Shown here: piece by piece, positions 22,676-33,490 of the stretch
Layout of the letters: every line of letters begins with the position of its first letter
How positions within the stretch are numbered: the stretch's first letter is position 1
Assembly (NCBI GenBank): GCA_008508345.1
Contig: QNGE01000829.1
Coordinates: forward strand, 98,219 to 162,218
DNA from: Paragonimus westermani
Taxonomy: Eukaryota; Platyhelminthes; Trematoda; Plagiorchiida; Troglotrematidae
DNA: 64,000 bases
Direction of reading: 5' to 3'
Made by a program: the position numbers and the translations under genes
Notes under the pieces: model-generated
The model's input: only the letters and a program-made list of their open reading frames with translations
Databases searched by the model: none
Told to the model about the DNA's origin: nothing

Positions 22676-24019
22676 CCATATATATCAGGTTACCTGCATA
22701 AGTGTCTAGGGACGTACACTTTTCTAAGCTAGTTGCATAGATGTTGGAGCTTATGGAGTGTAAAATGATAGGTTTCGTGTCACTGAATTTCTGACATTAG
22801 ACTGACGATGCATAAGGTACTGTAGTCTTCAGATTCTTCTCATGCCGACAGCCTAGGTTACCCAGCACAAAACACCGATCCAATGACTTTCGTTTATATA
22901 GTTGATAACCATTCCAATCCGGAATGCCTAGTTGCCTGAAACTCCACTAGAAAAAATTGACCCCGTAGGGCACTGTAGTGCAGGAAATAGTCATCGAGGT
23001 CGCTACTCGAGTTAGTCATGATATGAATCCAGGTTTAAAGTAATTGTCCACAATGACAACAGGTTGTCCGTTAAGTTGGACTAGTCCAACAAGTTGAATC
23101 TTAAGCAGAAGGTGAAATTTGGCAACCGTTCTATTCTGAGGTTTTTCAATAGTCCTCGATACAAAGTACCTCAGTAACCATTGTCGAAATTCATATTCAA
23201 AATACCGAATAACATTTCGAACCATTGGTTGTACGACTGCAGTACAGTTCGATTGTAGAAACCTGGTCGAACATTTGATATCCCGGTACTGTGACCATGA
23301 TAGGCGCGTTAGCCACAAACAGTAGAGTCGCCCTGCCCTGGATTATCCTCCCATGATCTATTTCAGCTAACCAACTTCGAAATACGGACGTAGTCGTCGA
23401 AACATTCTGTGAATGTGAGTAGATGGATGCTGCTTCATGTCAATTCCAGGAAAGCAACGCAGATACATATAGCACATCCTGGCTAGGTTATATGGTTACC
23501 CTGTCGCATTGCCAGTAAGCAAGGTCACCAGTTTCTATTTAGAACTGCGACCACTTATGGTACTGCAAGGTAACTTCATTAGCGATGAGAAAGCTTTCAA
23601 CGATAATATTTTACGTAATCGTTGCCAGAATGTACCTAAGTTTTCAAAACCTCATCTCTGCTTTGGCCACAAATCTACAGTACTAGATATGAAGCTTGGT
23701 AAAAAGTGACTGCTTTGTAGATTATTAGGTCACACATGTCTCCTTAAGGTTCGGCGTAAAATGTTCGAGTCCATGATGAATCAGACTTGCGGGAAGGCGG
23801 CAAAATTCATCAATCAGGGAAATACAATACTCTTCACAATGGGGACTTCGTCGGGCTTTTCTAACGTATGTGTGCTATGAGCCCAGAGCTCGGATACGTC
23901 AAGAAAATCAATACATGCGTTATACCCGTCAACAGGACAACAGACAAAGCCACTGTGTGCAAACAACACTAGTCTTACAGCGTCCAGATTGCCACGGACG
24001 CCAATTCGCAGTTCCTTTA
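22676..24019. other. Non-coding stretch, nothing recognised
   Basis: A minus-strand frame at 23,016-23,318 (100 residues) and a plus-strand frame at 23,509-23,709 have no domain signatures and no good splice borders. Part of the region next to 24,020 may be leftover gypsy sequence beyond the LTR. Confidence 0.4.
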
Positions 24020-24029
24020 TGTACGGTGA

Positions 24030-24176
24030 ACCGTTTCAGACTATGCTGCACACAAATGGTACTACTTGTATATTTTCCGCAGCTAGTTTAATGTCAAATT
24101 CCATGCTCCTGACTCACTGCTGAATAGTAGTGGTATGAGTAGTATACTTCAAACTGCTCGTCCTCACTACACTCCT
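24030..24176 (-). repeat. 3' LTR of minus-strand gypsy element
   Basis: Directly after the end of the integrase frame, the minus strand reads TGTAGTGAGGACGAGC and continues to about GTGCAGCATAG. It aligns over about 145 bases with the other end of the element (27,380-27,522), roughly 65-70 percent identical by eye, with shared anchors AGTATAC, ACTCA, TTTGACAT and GTGCAGCAT. The first 70 bases are the block also found alone at 2.5 and 58.7 kb. The exact inner end of the LTR is uncertain. Confidence 0.6.
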
Positions 24177-25420
24177 CCTTCCTACAGAGTTCGTTCCCGT
24201 TGTAATAAGAGCCGTTCAGGTTCTCCTCGTTCGCTCGACGATCTGCATGCTGAACTCGGTGCTGTCGACACACAGTGTGCATTCTCTTCTGATCGGAGTG
24301 TCATACCATTTACCAGGGTGGCTCCCGTGGACTCGGTGTTGATCTTTCCTATTCTTAATGGAATACAATGGGACACAATGGTCCACCACCACATACAGTC
24401 CCTTCCACTTTGCCAGGGAATTCCTAGATCCGGGTCCTGTTGCACCCGGACTAAGCCGCTCCTTGTATTTAACCTTCGAACCAGGTTCAAACACAGTCCT
24501 TCGACTCGATAACCTCGCAGTTGACTGCTCCTTGGAAACTTCTCGTGCATTTGTCAAGTTCCGGCTGGTCAACCTCAGTGCTTCTGCTACTTCACTCGTG
24601 CTCATCCGTCGGTGTCCCCATAAACCAATCCCCTGATCGACTGGCAGGTGTAGTAAGCGCCCATACATTATCTCGAACGGCCACTTCTTCGCTGTTCCAT
24701 GTGGCGAACAGCGGTGGGCCAACAGAATCAGTGCTAGTGGTTCATCCCAGATTCCCTTTTAGCAGCTAACCACTTCTTGGATGTAAGATTGTTTCTCTCC
24801 GTCAGTCTGTTTGGCTAAGGATGGTATGGAGTTGTGCGTAGTTTCTTGATTCTCAAACGCTCCAAACACTTCCGAAACTCCTCAATTTCGAAGCAGGGAC
24901 CTTGATCAGTCAATATGCTTCGCGGTATTCCGTGGTTTGCAACGATGTGCTCCATCACCGCCGCGCATATAGTGGTTGTATACCGATCGGACATAGCAGC
25001 TAATTTGGTCAACCTTGTGTAGTGTTTAATCATGTCCATTGTGTATTGATTTCCGGACGTCGTTACTGGAAAGAGACCCATCACATCCACTGAACATAAT
25101 CCCCCAATTTAATTGACCGGGGTTGGTTTTGTGAGATACTGAATGGGGTAGTTAGTGCTCTTCAGTAGCTAACATTGCTGGCGCGCCCGCACATGATTGT
25201 TAACATCATTCTTTATTCTCGGCCACTGTGCCGTTTGTTTCAGCATTTCGTGGGTTCGATGACATCTCGTATGAGCCAGCTGATGACATTCACACTTCAC
25301 AACTGTCGCCCCCAACTCCGCCTGTATGACCGAAAAGTTTATTCTCTCCTGAAGTTGGCGCATTGAAATTCCGACACTATCCAACCGCAAGTTGGACCAG
25401 TGCCTTCTGAAAGCTTGCAA
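24177..25420 (-). pseudogene. Gypsy integrase region (decayed)
   Basis: Read on the minus strand: an H-H-C-C zinc domain remnant (HQLAHTRCHRTHEMLKQTAQ, then NNHVRARQQC) at about 25,290-25,169; then the core with its first aspartate in MDVMGLFPVTTSGNQYTMDM, the second in ILTDQGPCFE, and the catalytic Glu region QTDGEKQSYIQE near 24,800; then HRCSPHGTAKKWPFEIMYGR and the basic C-terminus ending just before the LTR. This order is standard for Ty3/gypsy integrase, which inserts element DNA into the host genome. Frame changes near 25,150 and 24,830 and several stops show that it is no longer functional. Confidence 0.85.
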
Positions 25421-26560
25421 TTCCGAAGTCCCCTCATCTTCTGGCGGTTGTCCTCCCGACAAGAGTCGGTCAATCACCGTCCGGATCGTCGTATCCATTC
25501 TCTTCGCTGCTTGTAACTTTCCGGCGTCACTCTCCAGTTCGATACTGTTAACTCCGATCACGTCCTCGTAGATCTCATCCATGTGTTGCGCTCGGGAAGG
25601 CAAATCGGCACACAGTTCTCCTGTAGTCGTAACGCTCTGTGCAGTCACTGGCAATTTCGGGACGAGCCGTCTCTTCTTCATCGGTTGCTGCATTTCGACA
25701 AACGCCTGATTAGCTTTCTCCGACCAATGAAATCGACCGTTCTTCCTCAGAGTTTCGTATAAAGGACTCGCGAGGACATGGAAGTTTTTGATGAAATGGC
25801 TGTAGAACCCAACGCGACCAAGAAACTGTTGCAACGTCTGATTCCGTGTTGGCACCGGAATAGACTTGGTCGCCGACAGTTTCTCGAGCAATGGCTGGAC
25901 CTCACACTGACCGACCTTGTGACCGAGAAGCATCACCGTTTGTTTTGCCACTTCAGATTTCGAGCTGTTAATCCGTAGACCGGCTTGTTCAGCCTTCTGC
26001 AGCACAACTGAAGTGTTTACTGCATGTTATGTTTCATTGGTACTGTAGATGACGATATCGTCTCCGTAGACAGCGTTGTTGTACAATCCGTGCAGCACCT
26101 ACAACGTCAGTCGTCTGAACGTGAAAGAGGCATCTGGCAGTCCAAACAGTATATGCTTGAGGCGGTATTGATTTTCTCCCATTGTGAAGGCTGTTTTATC
26201 TCGGTCCGATTATTTGATTGGAGCCCTCCAATATCCGGACCGCAAGTTCAACACTTTGAATATCCTGGCGCTCTGTAGCTTGTCAAAAATATCTGCCATC
26301 GGCTGGACTGCTGCGACTTCATTGACTGTAATCTCGCTGAACCGTCTGAATTCGACATCAAGTGGGAATTTACCAGTGGACTTTCTCATCAACAAGAAGA
26401 GAGAAGTGAACGGGTTCTTGACCCCCTCAAGCACTTTCTCCTCCATCATGTCTTTCACTTGTCACTCAACTTCCCGCCGCGTGTGTATTGAAGTTCTTCT
26501 GGGGCCGACCGGTCGAAATCGTCGTGGCTCCATGCAGATTTTGTGTTCAATCCAGCCATA
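25421..26560 (-). pseudogene. Gypsy reverse transcriptase, RNase H deleted
   Basis: The N-terminal part reads LMRKSTGKFPLDVEFRRFSE and LNLRSGYWRAPIK, matching the known V..K.DG..R...DYR.LN and LDL.SGYWQIP motifs of gypsy reverse transcriptase. The later part reads AGLRINSSKSEVAKQTVMLL, FLGRVGFYSHFIKNF and LYETLRKNGRFHWSEKANQA, the thumb and connection. Then about 20 residues after AFVEMQQ the frame jumps to ELCADLPSRAQHMDEI, which normally follows RNase H, so some 100 or more residues of RNase H are missing near 25,640. The YxDD segment near 26,040-26,090 is out of frame. Confidence 0.85.
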
Positions 26561-26599
26561 TGGGGTCCTGATCCGTAGTGAACAGCTTTCTGAATTTGC

Positions 26600-27045
26600 G
26601 TATCACTTCATTCAACAATCGGTGACACAAGGTGATATCGCTTTGAGGGCGTTCGCTTCAATTTGTCCGAGCTGAGGTTTGCGCTTTTTCACTAGTGAAA
26701 CTACCTCATACTTAGTTACGACTTTATCATTTTCCACATCAATAACGGCCTCAACGGAGTCATGCAAATCCAGCACTAGTATGGTCTGACTTGCGTCGGG
26801 GGAAATGACGAAAGGTTGTTTGACTACGTGAACATCGATTCGGACAGCATATACCGCCAGGCCATCAGCTTTGAGAATAAGCTCACCGACACGCACACGG
26901 CTGAATAGTCCTGCATATAATCAAGCTAATCAATGAAATCGTGGCCCCAGTGCCAATGAAACAGTACCCCGAGCTGCCGTTGATTTCTAGCCTACCCAGA
27001 ACTGCTGTCTTATTAACTGCCTCCATTACCGGATCTCCATTCCCA
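26600..27045 (-). pseudogene. Gypsy protease with mutated active site
   Basis: The frame reads VLGRLEINGSSGYCFIGTGA, where the expected D-T-G-A/S active site has Gly (GGC at 26,952-26,954) in place of the catalytic Asp, a single A-to-G change. The remainder of the fold can be followed: RIDVHVVKQPFVISPDASQT, then ILVLDLHDSVEAVIDVENDK. Retropepsins need this Asp in each half of the dimer, so it is dead as a protease. A frame change lies between 26,897 and 26,940. Confidence 0.75.
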
Positions 27046-27379
27046 AACAAAAGACAATCAGAGGAATATTTATTTAAGTATTACCTTTTATTGTCAGGTG
27101 GGTAACCTCTTCGCCAATGTCCACGTTTTCCACATCCATAGCAGACAGCGCCATGGTTATTGTCCTTTCTCACTTTCAAAACAACCACTACCTGATTCAA
27201 CCATTCTAGCGCGCTTTGGAGGTCGTTCAGTTCACTTGATTCGCTTGCTTCCAACTATTTAAATTTCGGAGAGTGTTCTGCTAGCAATTGTCGAGCTGAA
27301 TCAGCAAATTGTTCCGGCGTCATCGGATATGCGATGAGAACAACCCTGAGCTGATCCCGGACTGTTTTGTGTACCGAGA
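27046..27379 (-). pseudogene. Gypsy gag remnant with broken zinc knuckle
   Basis: On the minus strand the knuckle reads CYGCGKRGHWRRGY (27,102-27,143), spacing C-x2-C-x4-H-x4-Y, with the last cysteine replaced by Tyr. Upstream in gag are AYPMTPEQFADSARQLLAEH and VHKTVRDQLRVVLI. The normal gag between the start and this part appears shortened. It would have bound RNA in the capsid. Confidence 0.7.
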
Positions 27380-27522
27380 AACATTTCATGTCATGCTGCA
27401 CTCTGATGTTTCTCCTTGTATTGTTGCCGCGGCTACTCCTATGTCAAAATATATGCTCTTGCCCCATTACTGATGGAAATGGTGTGAGTCGTATACTTCG
27501 ATCGCTCGTCCTCACTAAACCA
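27380..27522 (-). repeat. 5' LTR of minus-strand gypsy element
   Basis: The minus strand starts TTTAGTGAGGACGAGC (first base changed from the TGTAGTGAG of the 3' copy) and follows the 3' LTR through TATACGACTCACACC, TTTTGACAT and GTGCAGCATG. The roughly 30-35 percent divergence between the LTRs indicates a very old insertion or loss of synchrony by recombination. Confidence 0.55.
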
Positions 27523-27872
27523 GATGTATTCATGTATACTGGTCTTTTCTTCATCCAAATTAACATTAAGCGTGAGGCAATTCGTTAATCCCACAGTTTC
27601 TACTACTACAGTTAATGTCTGGGAATGTTACTGTCAATCAACGTCAGTCATTGCAACCAACAAATCACTAGTCAGTTTTACTGAGTCACAGCATCAGACA
27701 TACAACAAGCACGGTTACGTAGTCTTTAACGTTCGTCACCGCAATATTCCACACCTTAAGCCTTGTAGTTGATTCGTGTTTGTCTTTGACTAAACCTCAT
27801 GATACGATATTAACTGGTGCGCAGAAGTCCAACTGATATTTGTTCAATGACCAGCTCACTATGGTTCCCATT
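27523..27872. other. Spacer between gypsy element and secreted-protein relic
   Basis: Nothing recognised on either strand. Confidence 0.45.
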
Positions 27873-28697
27873 CTATCTGCTTGATCTGTTGAGCCAAGTT
27901 ATCACCCTATTGCTGTCTTTGTCGACCAGATGAGCCGTAGGCGACCTTTCGTGAATTGGATACCTTTCTTCTTGACGAAGTTGCATACCACCACAAAGCT
28001 GGCATGAGATCAGCTCAGCTCCGTCTCTGTCCATAACGTCTAACTTCCTGTTACAATCGGCGCCTAGAGACATCATTCTTTGTTCCGTTATCTCTTAGCT
28101 ATCACAAAGTTTGATGCGTTGGACAACCGTCACCTCTGGAATGGTCTTGGACACCCTTAAATTCTGAACGCCAATGACCTTTCTATCTTCTGTAGGGATG
28201 TCTCCCGAACACTGACAGTAAGTAAAAGATTTTCCAAGTTTCTTCAAAGCAAACACACTTTGACTTGTTGTTTCTTTTTGGCTCCCCGATTCCTCTGTTA
28301 AAACTGAAGGACTTCGAACTCTTCGTTTTATGTCCCAAACAATAATCTTCCATTTTGTTAATTGGTCATTTTCGGTTTGTTTCTTTTCCTCCCTTATTGG
28401 AAGTCAGGTTTCCAAGAGTTTGCCTTTCTCATTACGATCACACGTCGAAACAACCAGCTGGTACTCTTTGGTGGCCTTCACCTTTCTCTCACTCCAACAA
28501 AACCAGTGGTTAGTAGACCTGTCCGTGACGTTTGCATCCAGTGGTTCAGACAAAGCACTCGTCAGCGGTTCAGCCCTTGCCTTCACCTTCAAATTTCCAC
28601 TCTGTTATTCTCATTTGGCGTCATATTCAAAGCTTGCTTCTCCTACAAATGAAATCACCATTAAAGCAATTATGGCAGTGGGGAACCGCGATCTCAT
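27873..28697 (-). pseudogene. Damaged secreted-protein gene, faint cystatin resemblance
   Basis: From ATG at 28,697 one minus-strand frame runs to 27,873 with only a few stops. It opens with a good signal peptide (MRSRFPTAIIALMVISFVGE). TGA and TAA then occur in a 45-base stretch (28,646-28,602) bounded by GTAGGA and AACAG, which could be a tiny in-frame intron. After it come KVKATKEYQLVVSTCDRNEK, a TGA at 28,404, KWKIIVWD about 20 residues on, another TAA at 28,095 and a Cys-containing end (ISCQLCGGMQLRQEERYP). The YQLVVSTC...KWKIIVWD pattern resembles the QVVAG-to-VW part of cystatins, cysteine-protease inhibitors, but QVVAG itself is not kept. Either a young pseudogene or a spliced gene with a short product (82 residues). 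Confidence 0.45.
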
Positions 28698-30121
28698 TTG
28701 GCCTGCGTGGGTAAATTCTATAGGCGAAAAGCATCTGTAAAACGAGGAATCCCGACAGGTCCCGAAGCCTCATCGGTTCCGCTAATCGACTCGATTTTGA
28801 TTCTCAATAGTCTGTTTAAACAGATGACGTGCTTACTCAACACATTTTACTCATACACTCTTCATAAGGTGCCAAATGCCGCCCTGATTGATTACCACAT
28901 TAACAAGCCATTTTCCTCTAGTAGCTCGCAATGGTTGATTGTCGTCTTCTGCTAACCACTGGGTGAATTCGCATCAGTTAGTTCGTCCAGCTCGATCCTT
29001 TTACAGCAACAGCTGGTATTTTTAACGTGAAGCCTATCAACAATTTACTATTATTATGAGGGTCTTCTGCAAAATGTTAAATGCGGCCCCCAAACCGCGC
29101 TGTTTGACTCAATCAAGACAGTATCACCGAGGACCTCTGTTGTAGACAAAACATTAAAAATATACAGTTATTGGACTTGCAGACAAACCTGACTACGGAA
29201 GCTTTGATCAACGATTACAGAAAAATGAGGGGCATTTTGCTTATGGTAATCATCCGGTGGCATCCAGTGGTAATCAGCTGATAGCGTTTACCGACAAGGC
29301 AGTATTTTTTCCTAACTGGATTAGCGTAGAAATCGTATTTCTTACCCGCCAGTGCACGTTACTGGTTGGATTCAATCTATTATCAACGTAACATAAGGCT
29401 AGTGGATTAGTTGAGGCATGTTAGAATGCGATTTATCAGACATTTCCTCTTTGACAGGGACTTTGTGGAGAACACCTCTTCCCAAATTCACTTAGGAAGC
29501 ATACTGCCTAACAAAGCCTTCAGGAAGCACCATGCCATACCGACCGATCGGTCCAGTTCGAATGGTATGGTTATAGGTGGTGATATAGTTTCACTCCAAT
29601 CATATTGCAATCATGCACTCGAAAGCCTGTACAGTATCTGGACTGTTTTCTCGTGTTGTTTTTGGACATCCCGACTGTCATATATGACCACTTCATTTGA
29701 TTCGCTTTGTGTCTAGCTGTTATGCATGATCGTCTCAGTTGATTTGCTTCACGTCCTCTTGGCCACGTAAGCCAATTCTTTCGTCGTATAAATTTAGAGT
29801 TTCTGAGGCCTGAATTCCAATAGACGATGTCGTCGCGTCTGTCGCTTTTCTCGGTTTTGGGTTAAACGATTGACCGTGTAGCCAAAATGACGATCCAGTA
29901 AAATCACTAAAAATGAGGCATTTTACTCTCTTACTGGTACAGGAAATGCACTACCAACGGTGGATCAACTGGTTGAATTGCAATAGGTCAGTGCGTCCTC
30001 GCACTATTCCCTGCGTACGACAACAACCGGATAAATCAGTCGGGTGAAGGCGGATTTGTCGTGGTAGACTACTGTACTACTGTACCAGAATTCTCCCCTT
30101 GAGCCTACTTTGAATACTCAG
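28698..30121. other. Non-coding stretch, nothing recognised
   Basis: No domain or repeat recognised. A plus-strand frame at 29,411-29,716 has no splice support. Confidence 0.4.
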
Positions 30122-30333
30122 GGTCCACAAGTAATGCTTTCAGTCACTGGAGAAGTTAAAAGTGGATATGTGTTTTGGAAACAGTGCAGCAGCTGCGACT
30201 GCAATGCAACGCGTGCTGCTATGGCGAGGAATAAAGCTCAGACTATACTACTGGTGAATACTCAGGCGGAGACACTAGTTAGATGTTGCAGCAATCAGGG
30301 AGAGTGTGAAATAGAACATTGGAATGCATTCCG
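30122..30333 (+). CDS. Internal exon of an unidentified Cys-rich protein
   Basis: Flanked by a good acceptor (CCTACTTTGAATACTCAG, ending 30,121) and a strong donor (CCG|GTAAGAA at 30,334). The 212-nt exon starts in phase 0 and ends after two bases of a codon. It codes for about 70 residues with six cysteines (KQCSSCDCNATRAAMARNKA, RCCSNQGECEIEHWNAF), suggesting an extracellular or lumenal disulfide-bonded protein. I do not recognise the family. Partner exons were not found nearby. Confidence 0.5.
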
Positions 30334-31630
30334 GTAAGAACTGGCGTATTCTGTGCATGAACGTGGCATTGGCAACTGTGGCGTCACCAGATTGTTATGT
30401 CAAAATGCATACTTGCGTTTGAGGTAATTTTGAAGTATGTACCTCATGTGTCGATATTTTAAACAACATATTATTACGTCAGTCGCATTCAGGACTTTCT
30501 ATACCCAACCCATCATTTGAAAGCTCCGATTATTCCACACTTTGATCAGTTTTTCATGACAAACTCGGTATAATCACTTGGGTTATCCTGCTTTGTAGTA
30601 TCTGATTCTTCCTTCCTCTTACTTCTTTTTAAGGAAATGAGGATATTTTTCAGAATAATTGCTAATTAGTATGTTGAATTCTTCTATGCGGTAGCGGGTA
30701 ATTGCCAGCTTTGAGAGATGAAGGTAATAGCTTTGTCTGGCTTACTTCGAAGACAATGAAGCTAATGAGTCCCATTAGTAACCACATCTCTAAACGTTCC
30801 CGTTCACAGTATCTGTAGGTTATGGGAACTACTGTCCGGAAGAAAAATACGAGCTCAAATTCCGAGAATACTGAAAAGAGATATCAGCAAACGCTGAAGT
30901 CGACTCATTAACATACGGGGAACTCAACGAAATCTATATATCTCTTCATGTTGGGTGCCCACTATGTTTGACTGAGGGCTTCCGGCCTGTTGTGTCTCCA
31001 AACTAGTGCCAAAGGGACAGTCACAGCACAAATGCGCGGTCAAACTCAGTTGTATGCATTTAAGACAAATTCACATATCCCACACTTGCTCACAAATGAA
31101 GCAGGGGTTTATCGTGCCAGCATTGGGCGTTTATAAACGTGTATGCATGGATATGTGCATGCGTGTTTGGACAACTAATTGAGTGCGAATGTTTGTGTGT
31201 ACACATGGGGCTCGCTTGGACTTGACAGAGAATGAAACCTATTCAAACCAAATGGAATGAGCATTGCAATGAGATTGCAGGTGGAACAAATAGGCATGCG
31301 AATAAACAAAAGCACAGGGAGAGAGACCGATATGTTGACGGGCAGATCGGAAGGGATGTCACAAATATTTGCAACAAATTTTCGAAAGCAGAAAATTAAG
31401 GTGGGATCGATCTAAATATCACGAGTCAGTCTGACAGCCAATCACATCAACTTTGCTGCAGGATTGTACAGTAGAGAAAATTATGGAAAGAGAGTAGTAT
31501 GAAAAAAATTTCCAATCAGTTACACAGCAATGCAACCTTGAGTCACGGGAGAAACAAGCTAATAATGTGTATACGAGACTGGAGCATTATCTTCCTAAGT
31601 GAATGCAAGCGATGATGGGCGTAGTTTGTC
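30334..31630. other. Downstream flank of the large minus-strand gene
   Basis: This should contain the 3' untranslated region and polyadenylation site of the gene ending at 31,631, but I see no minus-strand AATAAA within the first few hundred bases. GT-rich tract around 31,140-31,210. No genes supported. Confidence 0.4.
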
Positions 31631-32098
31631 TTATAAATTTTCATCGTCTGTGTAGATAATGCAACAAGAAGAACCACAACAACACCGGTCTTGTGGCGTT
31701 TGTTCCAGTGAATTATTCAAGGTAGTCGGATGAAAGTTTGATTGCTGGAATGAACGTCGTAACGGCAGAGGTAGAGAGGATTTGGTATAGTGGTTGACAT
31801 TCAATTGTATCACTTGACCTGAGTTAGGGTTAAATGGTAATCCCTTCGTATCAGGAGCTGACGGTTTTGTTGCTTCGTTCACTCCGATCACGTTTAAATG
31901 TCGTGCGGAATGATCAGCATGCGTTAACTCTCCACGCATCCGTTTCACAAACGGTCCCCTCTTGCGAAACGGTTGTTTGACCACCTGATCGGTGTTCGGC
32001 TTAACCGGAACAGCTGATTTGTCTGGCTCGAGTCTTGGGATTTGTACGGACCCACGCAATTTCCGACCGACGTGGTCACTGTTGGACAAGGAGCGCTG
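31631..32098 (-). CDS. Large minus-strand gene, exon 6 (last coding exon)
   Basis: An acceptor giving phase 0 (TTTGCTTCCAGGTAAG) ends at 32,099; an AG three bases further on is an alternative. The frame runs 155 residues to TAA at 31,631. The product is basic and Ser/Pro/Asn-rich (RSLSNSDHVGRKLRGSV, VKQPFRKRGPFVKRMRGE), with a short Cys cluster near the end (DRCCCGSSCCIIYTDDENL). A run such as CCCGSSCC could be palmitoylated, which is an inference. Composition matches exons 2, 3 and 5, supporting membership of one gene, but the 8-kb intron before it makes the link the weakest. Confidence 0.5.
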   Translation of the reverse strand, partial: QRSLSNSDHVGRKLRGSVQIPRLEPDKSAVPVKPNTDQVVKQPFRKRGPFVKRMRGELTHADHSARHLNVIGVNEATKPSAPDTKGLPFNPNSGQVIQLNVNHYTKSSLPLPLRRSFQQSNFHPTTLNNSLEQTPQDRCCCGSSCCIIYTDDENL

Positions 32099-33295
32099 CT
32101 TACCTGGAAGCAAAGCATCTGGATGGAGATACAACATGGATTTGTGTATTTAGAGATGTGAATGTCACATGGAATACGATAACTTAGAACCACGCAAACT
32201 GGAACCAAATAACTAAACCCAAAGATATGGGTCAACTGAACAAACAGTAGTGACGTACCACATGAAATGCACTGTTGTAAGTATGAGGTCAGGACGACAA
32301 TCATTCGTTTGAATCGACTCCTATTTGATGCATACACATAGTGATTCTGAGTGTACCGTAATCTATCATTCCATGGGGACGGTCATTCGACTAATGGAAG
32401 TACAACAAACTGCGAATGTCAGATTACGTCATCCTACAGTAAAAGACCCCAGAGAATACGTACAAAGTAAATCGTGTGACTTTCGATTATCTGGATTCTC
32501 ACTTTCCATGAGGCTCTGTAGAAGCCTAGCCAGACAGCAACGTAAATCCCCGTAAGAATTTGTCTCTCGTGACTGAATTTGTAAAGATTGCTTGTTGCAT
32601 AGGCATATCGTCCGGATTTAGTTACTGTGAACAGCGCTTATTAGCCACACCATGCTAGTAAGACTGTTCCAGGTGTCTGCAAAAATTGGTTCTTTAACCC
32701 CATGTTCTATCTCTATTCATCCATCATACACATCCTTATTGAGGTTTCAACGTTCTTATGTATGGAAGTTTTAAAACTCTAATCTTGGAGGGTGGTGGGG
32801 AGCATATCATTCAAGACTCACACATCTACCACAAACCATTCTATATGAGCGGATGGACAGCGAACAAAGTGAAACCCGATGAAGTTCATCTAGTCAAACG
32901 GAATGGATGGGAGGTTTTCCATTGACAAGAGATGGTTGAAAGTGAATGTCAACAATTTTGAAAGTACTGGTGCAAATTTGGACCAAACAAAACTGTTTTA
33001 CAAACGATTGATTCGAACGACTAAGTTGAGGTACTTCTCATGTAGTGTGTTGTATCGAGGCCGAGTTTCCGCTCACTAGTGTCTCATGAACCAGGGGAGG
33101 CTGACCAGTTTTAGTAAGTTAAAAACAATTCAGCGCTACCGATGGACTCGTGCAGATTTGTGTTGGCAGCTGAAGTGGCCTTATTGTCCTGTGTTGAACA
33201 TGTAACCGTGCTGTTCGCATGTATACGCTTATGTGCTACTATCTATGGTGATGATGAGGAAAGGGATTAGGACGCACGCGTATACTACATAAGAA

Positions 33296-33490
33296 TGGCC
33301 GTACCGAGGCTATACACTACTGACGAGCTTTAATGAGAGCGAAACTCGAGTCTACTGCTGCTTTTCGAAAGAGGCTGGCAGGAAAGTCTGTGAAGGGGTT
33401 GGATTGGAAGCTAACGATTTTCAACAGAAAGTCTATCTGAATGCAAAAGCTGCGATCAAATGTGGGTGATGTTCAACTTGAAAACATAAG
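33296..33490 (+). mobile_element. SINE copy 3, head lost, best-preserved hammerhead
   Basis: Begins inside the family at GGCCGTACCGAGGC, just after where the B-box should be, so the pol III promoter is gone. The hammerhead follows, then the body with TTTTCGAAAGAGGCTGGC, an insertion of about 57 bases flanked by two AAAGTCT units, and the shared end GATCAAATGTGGGTGATG. Homology ends near 33,490. Confidence 0.75.
33309..33362 (+). ncRNA. Hammerhead ribozyme, intact core (SINE copy 3)
   Basis: Core elements CTGACGA (33,320-33,326) and GAAA (33,341-33,344) are both intact; position 7 of the core may be any base. Stem II GCTTT-AATG-AGAGC pairs fully, with one G-T wobble. Stem III is minimal: C, a TCGA loop and G, stacked on the conserved A-T pair. 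Cleavage is expected after C33,352 in GAGTC|TACTG. Stem I (ACACTA with TACTGC) has mismatches, which may lower activity. Minimal stem III hammerheads of retroelements usually cut as dimers. Confidence 0.8.

Noticed and set aside
31945..32337. Minus-strand open frame overlapping exon 6
   Set aside because: It runs through the exon 6 acceptor region in another frame with a random-looking product; the exon 6 frame has gene-like composition and a natural stop.
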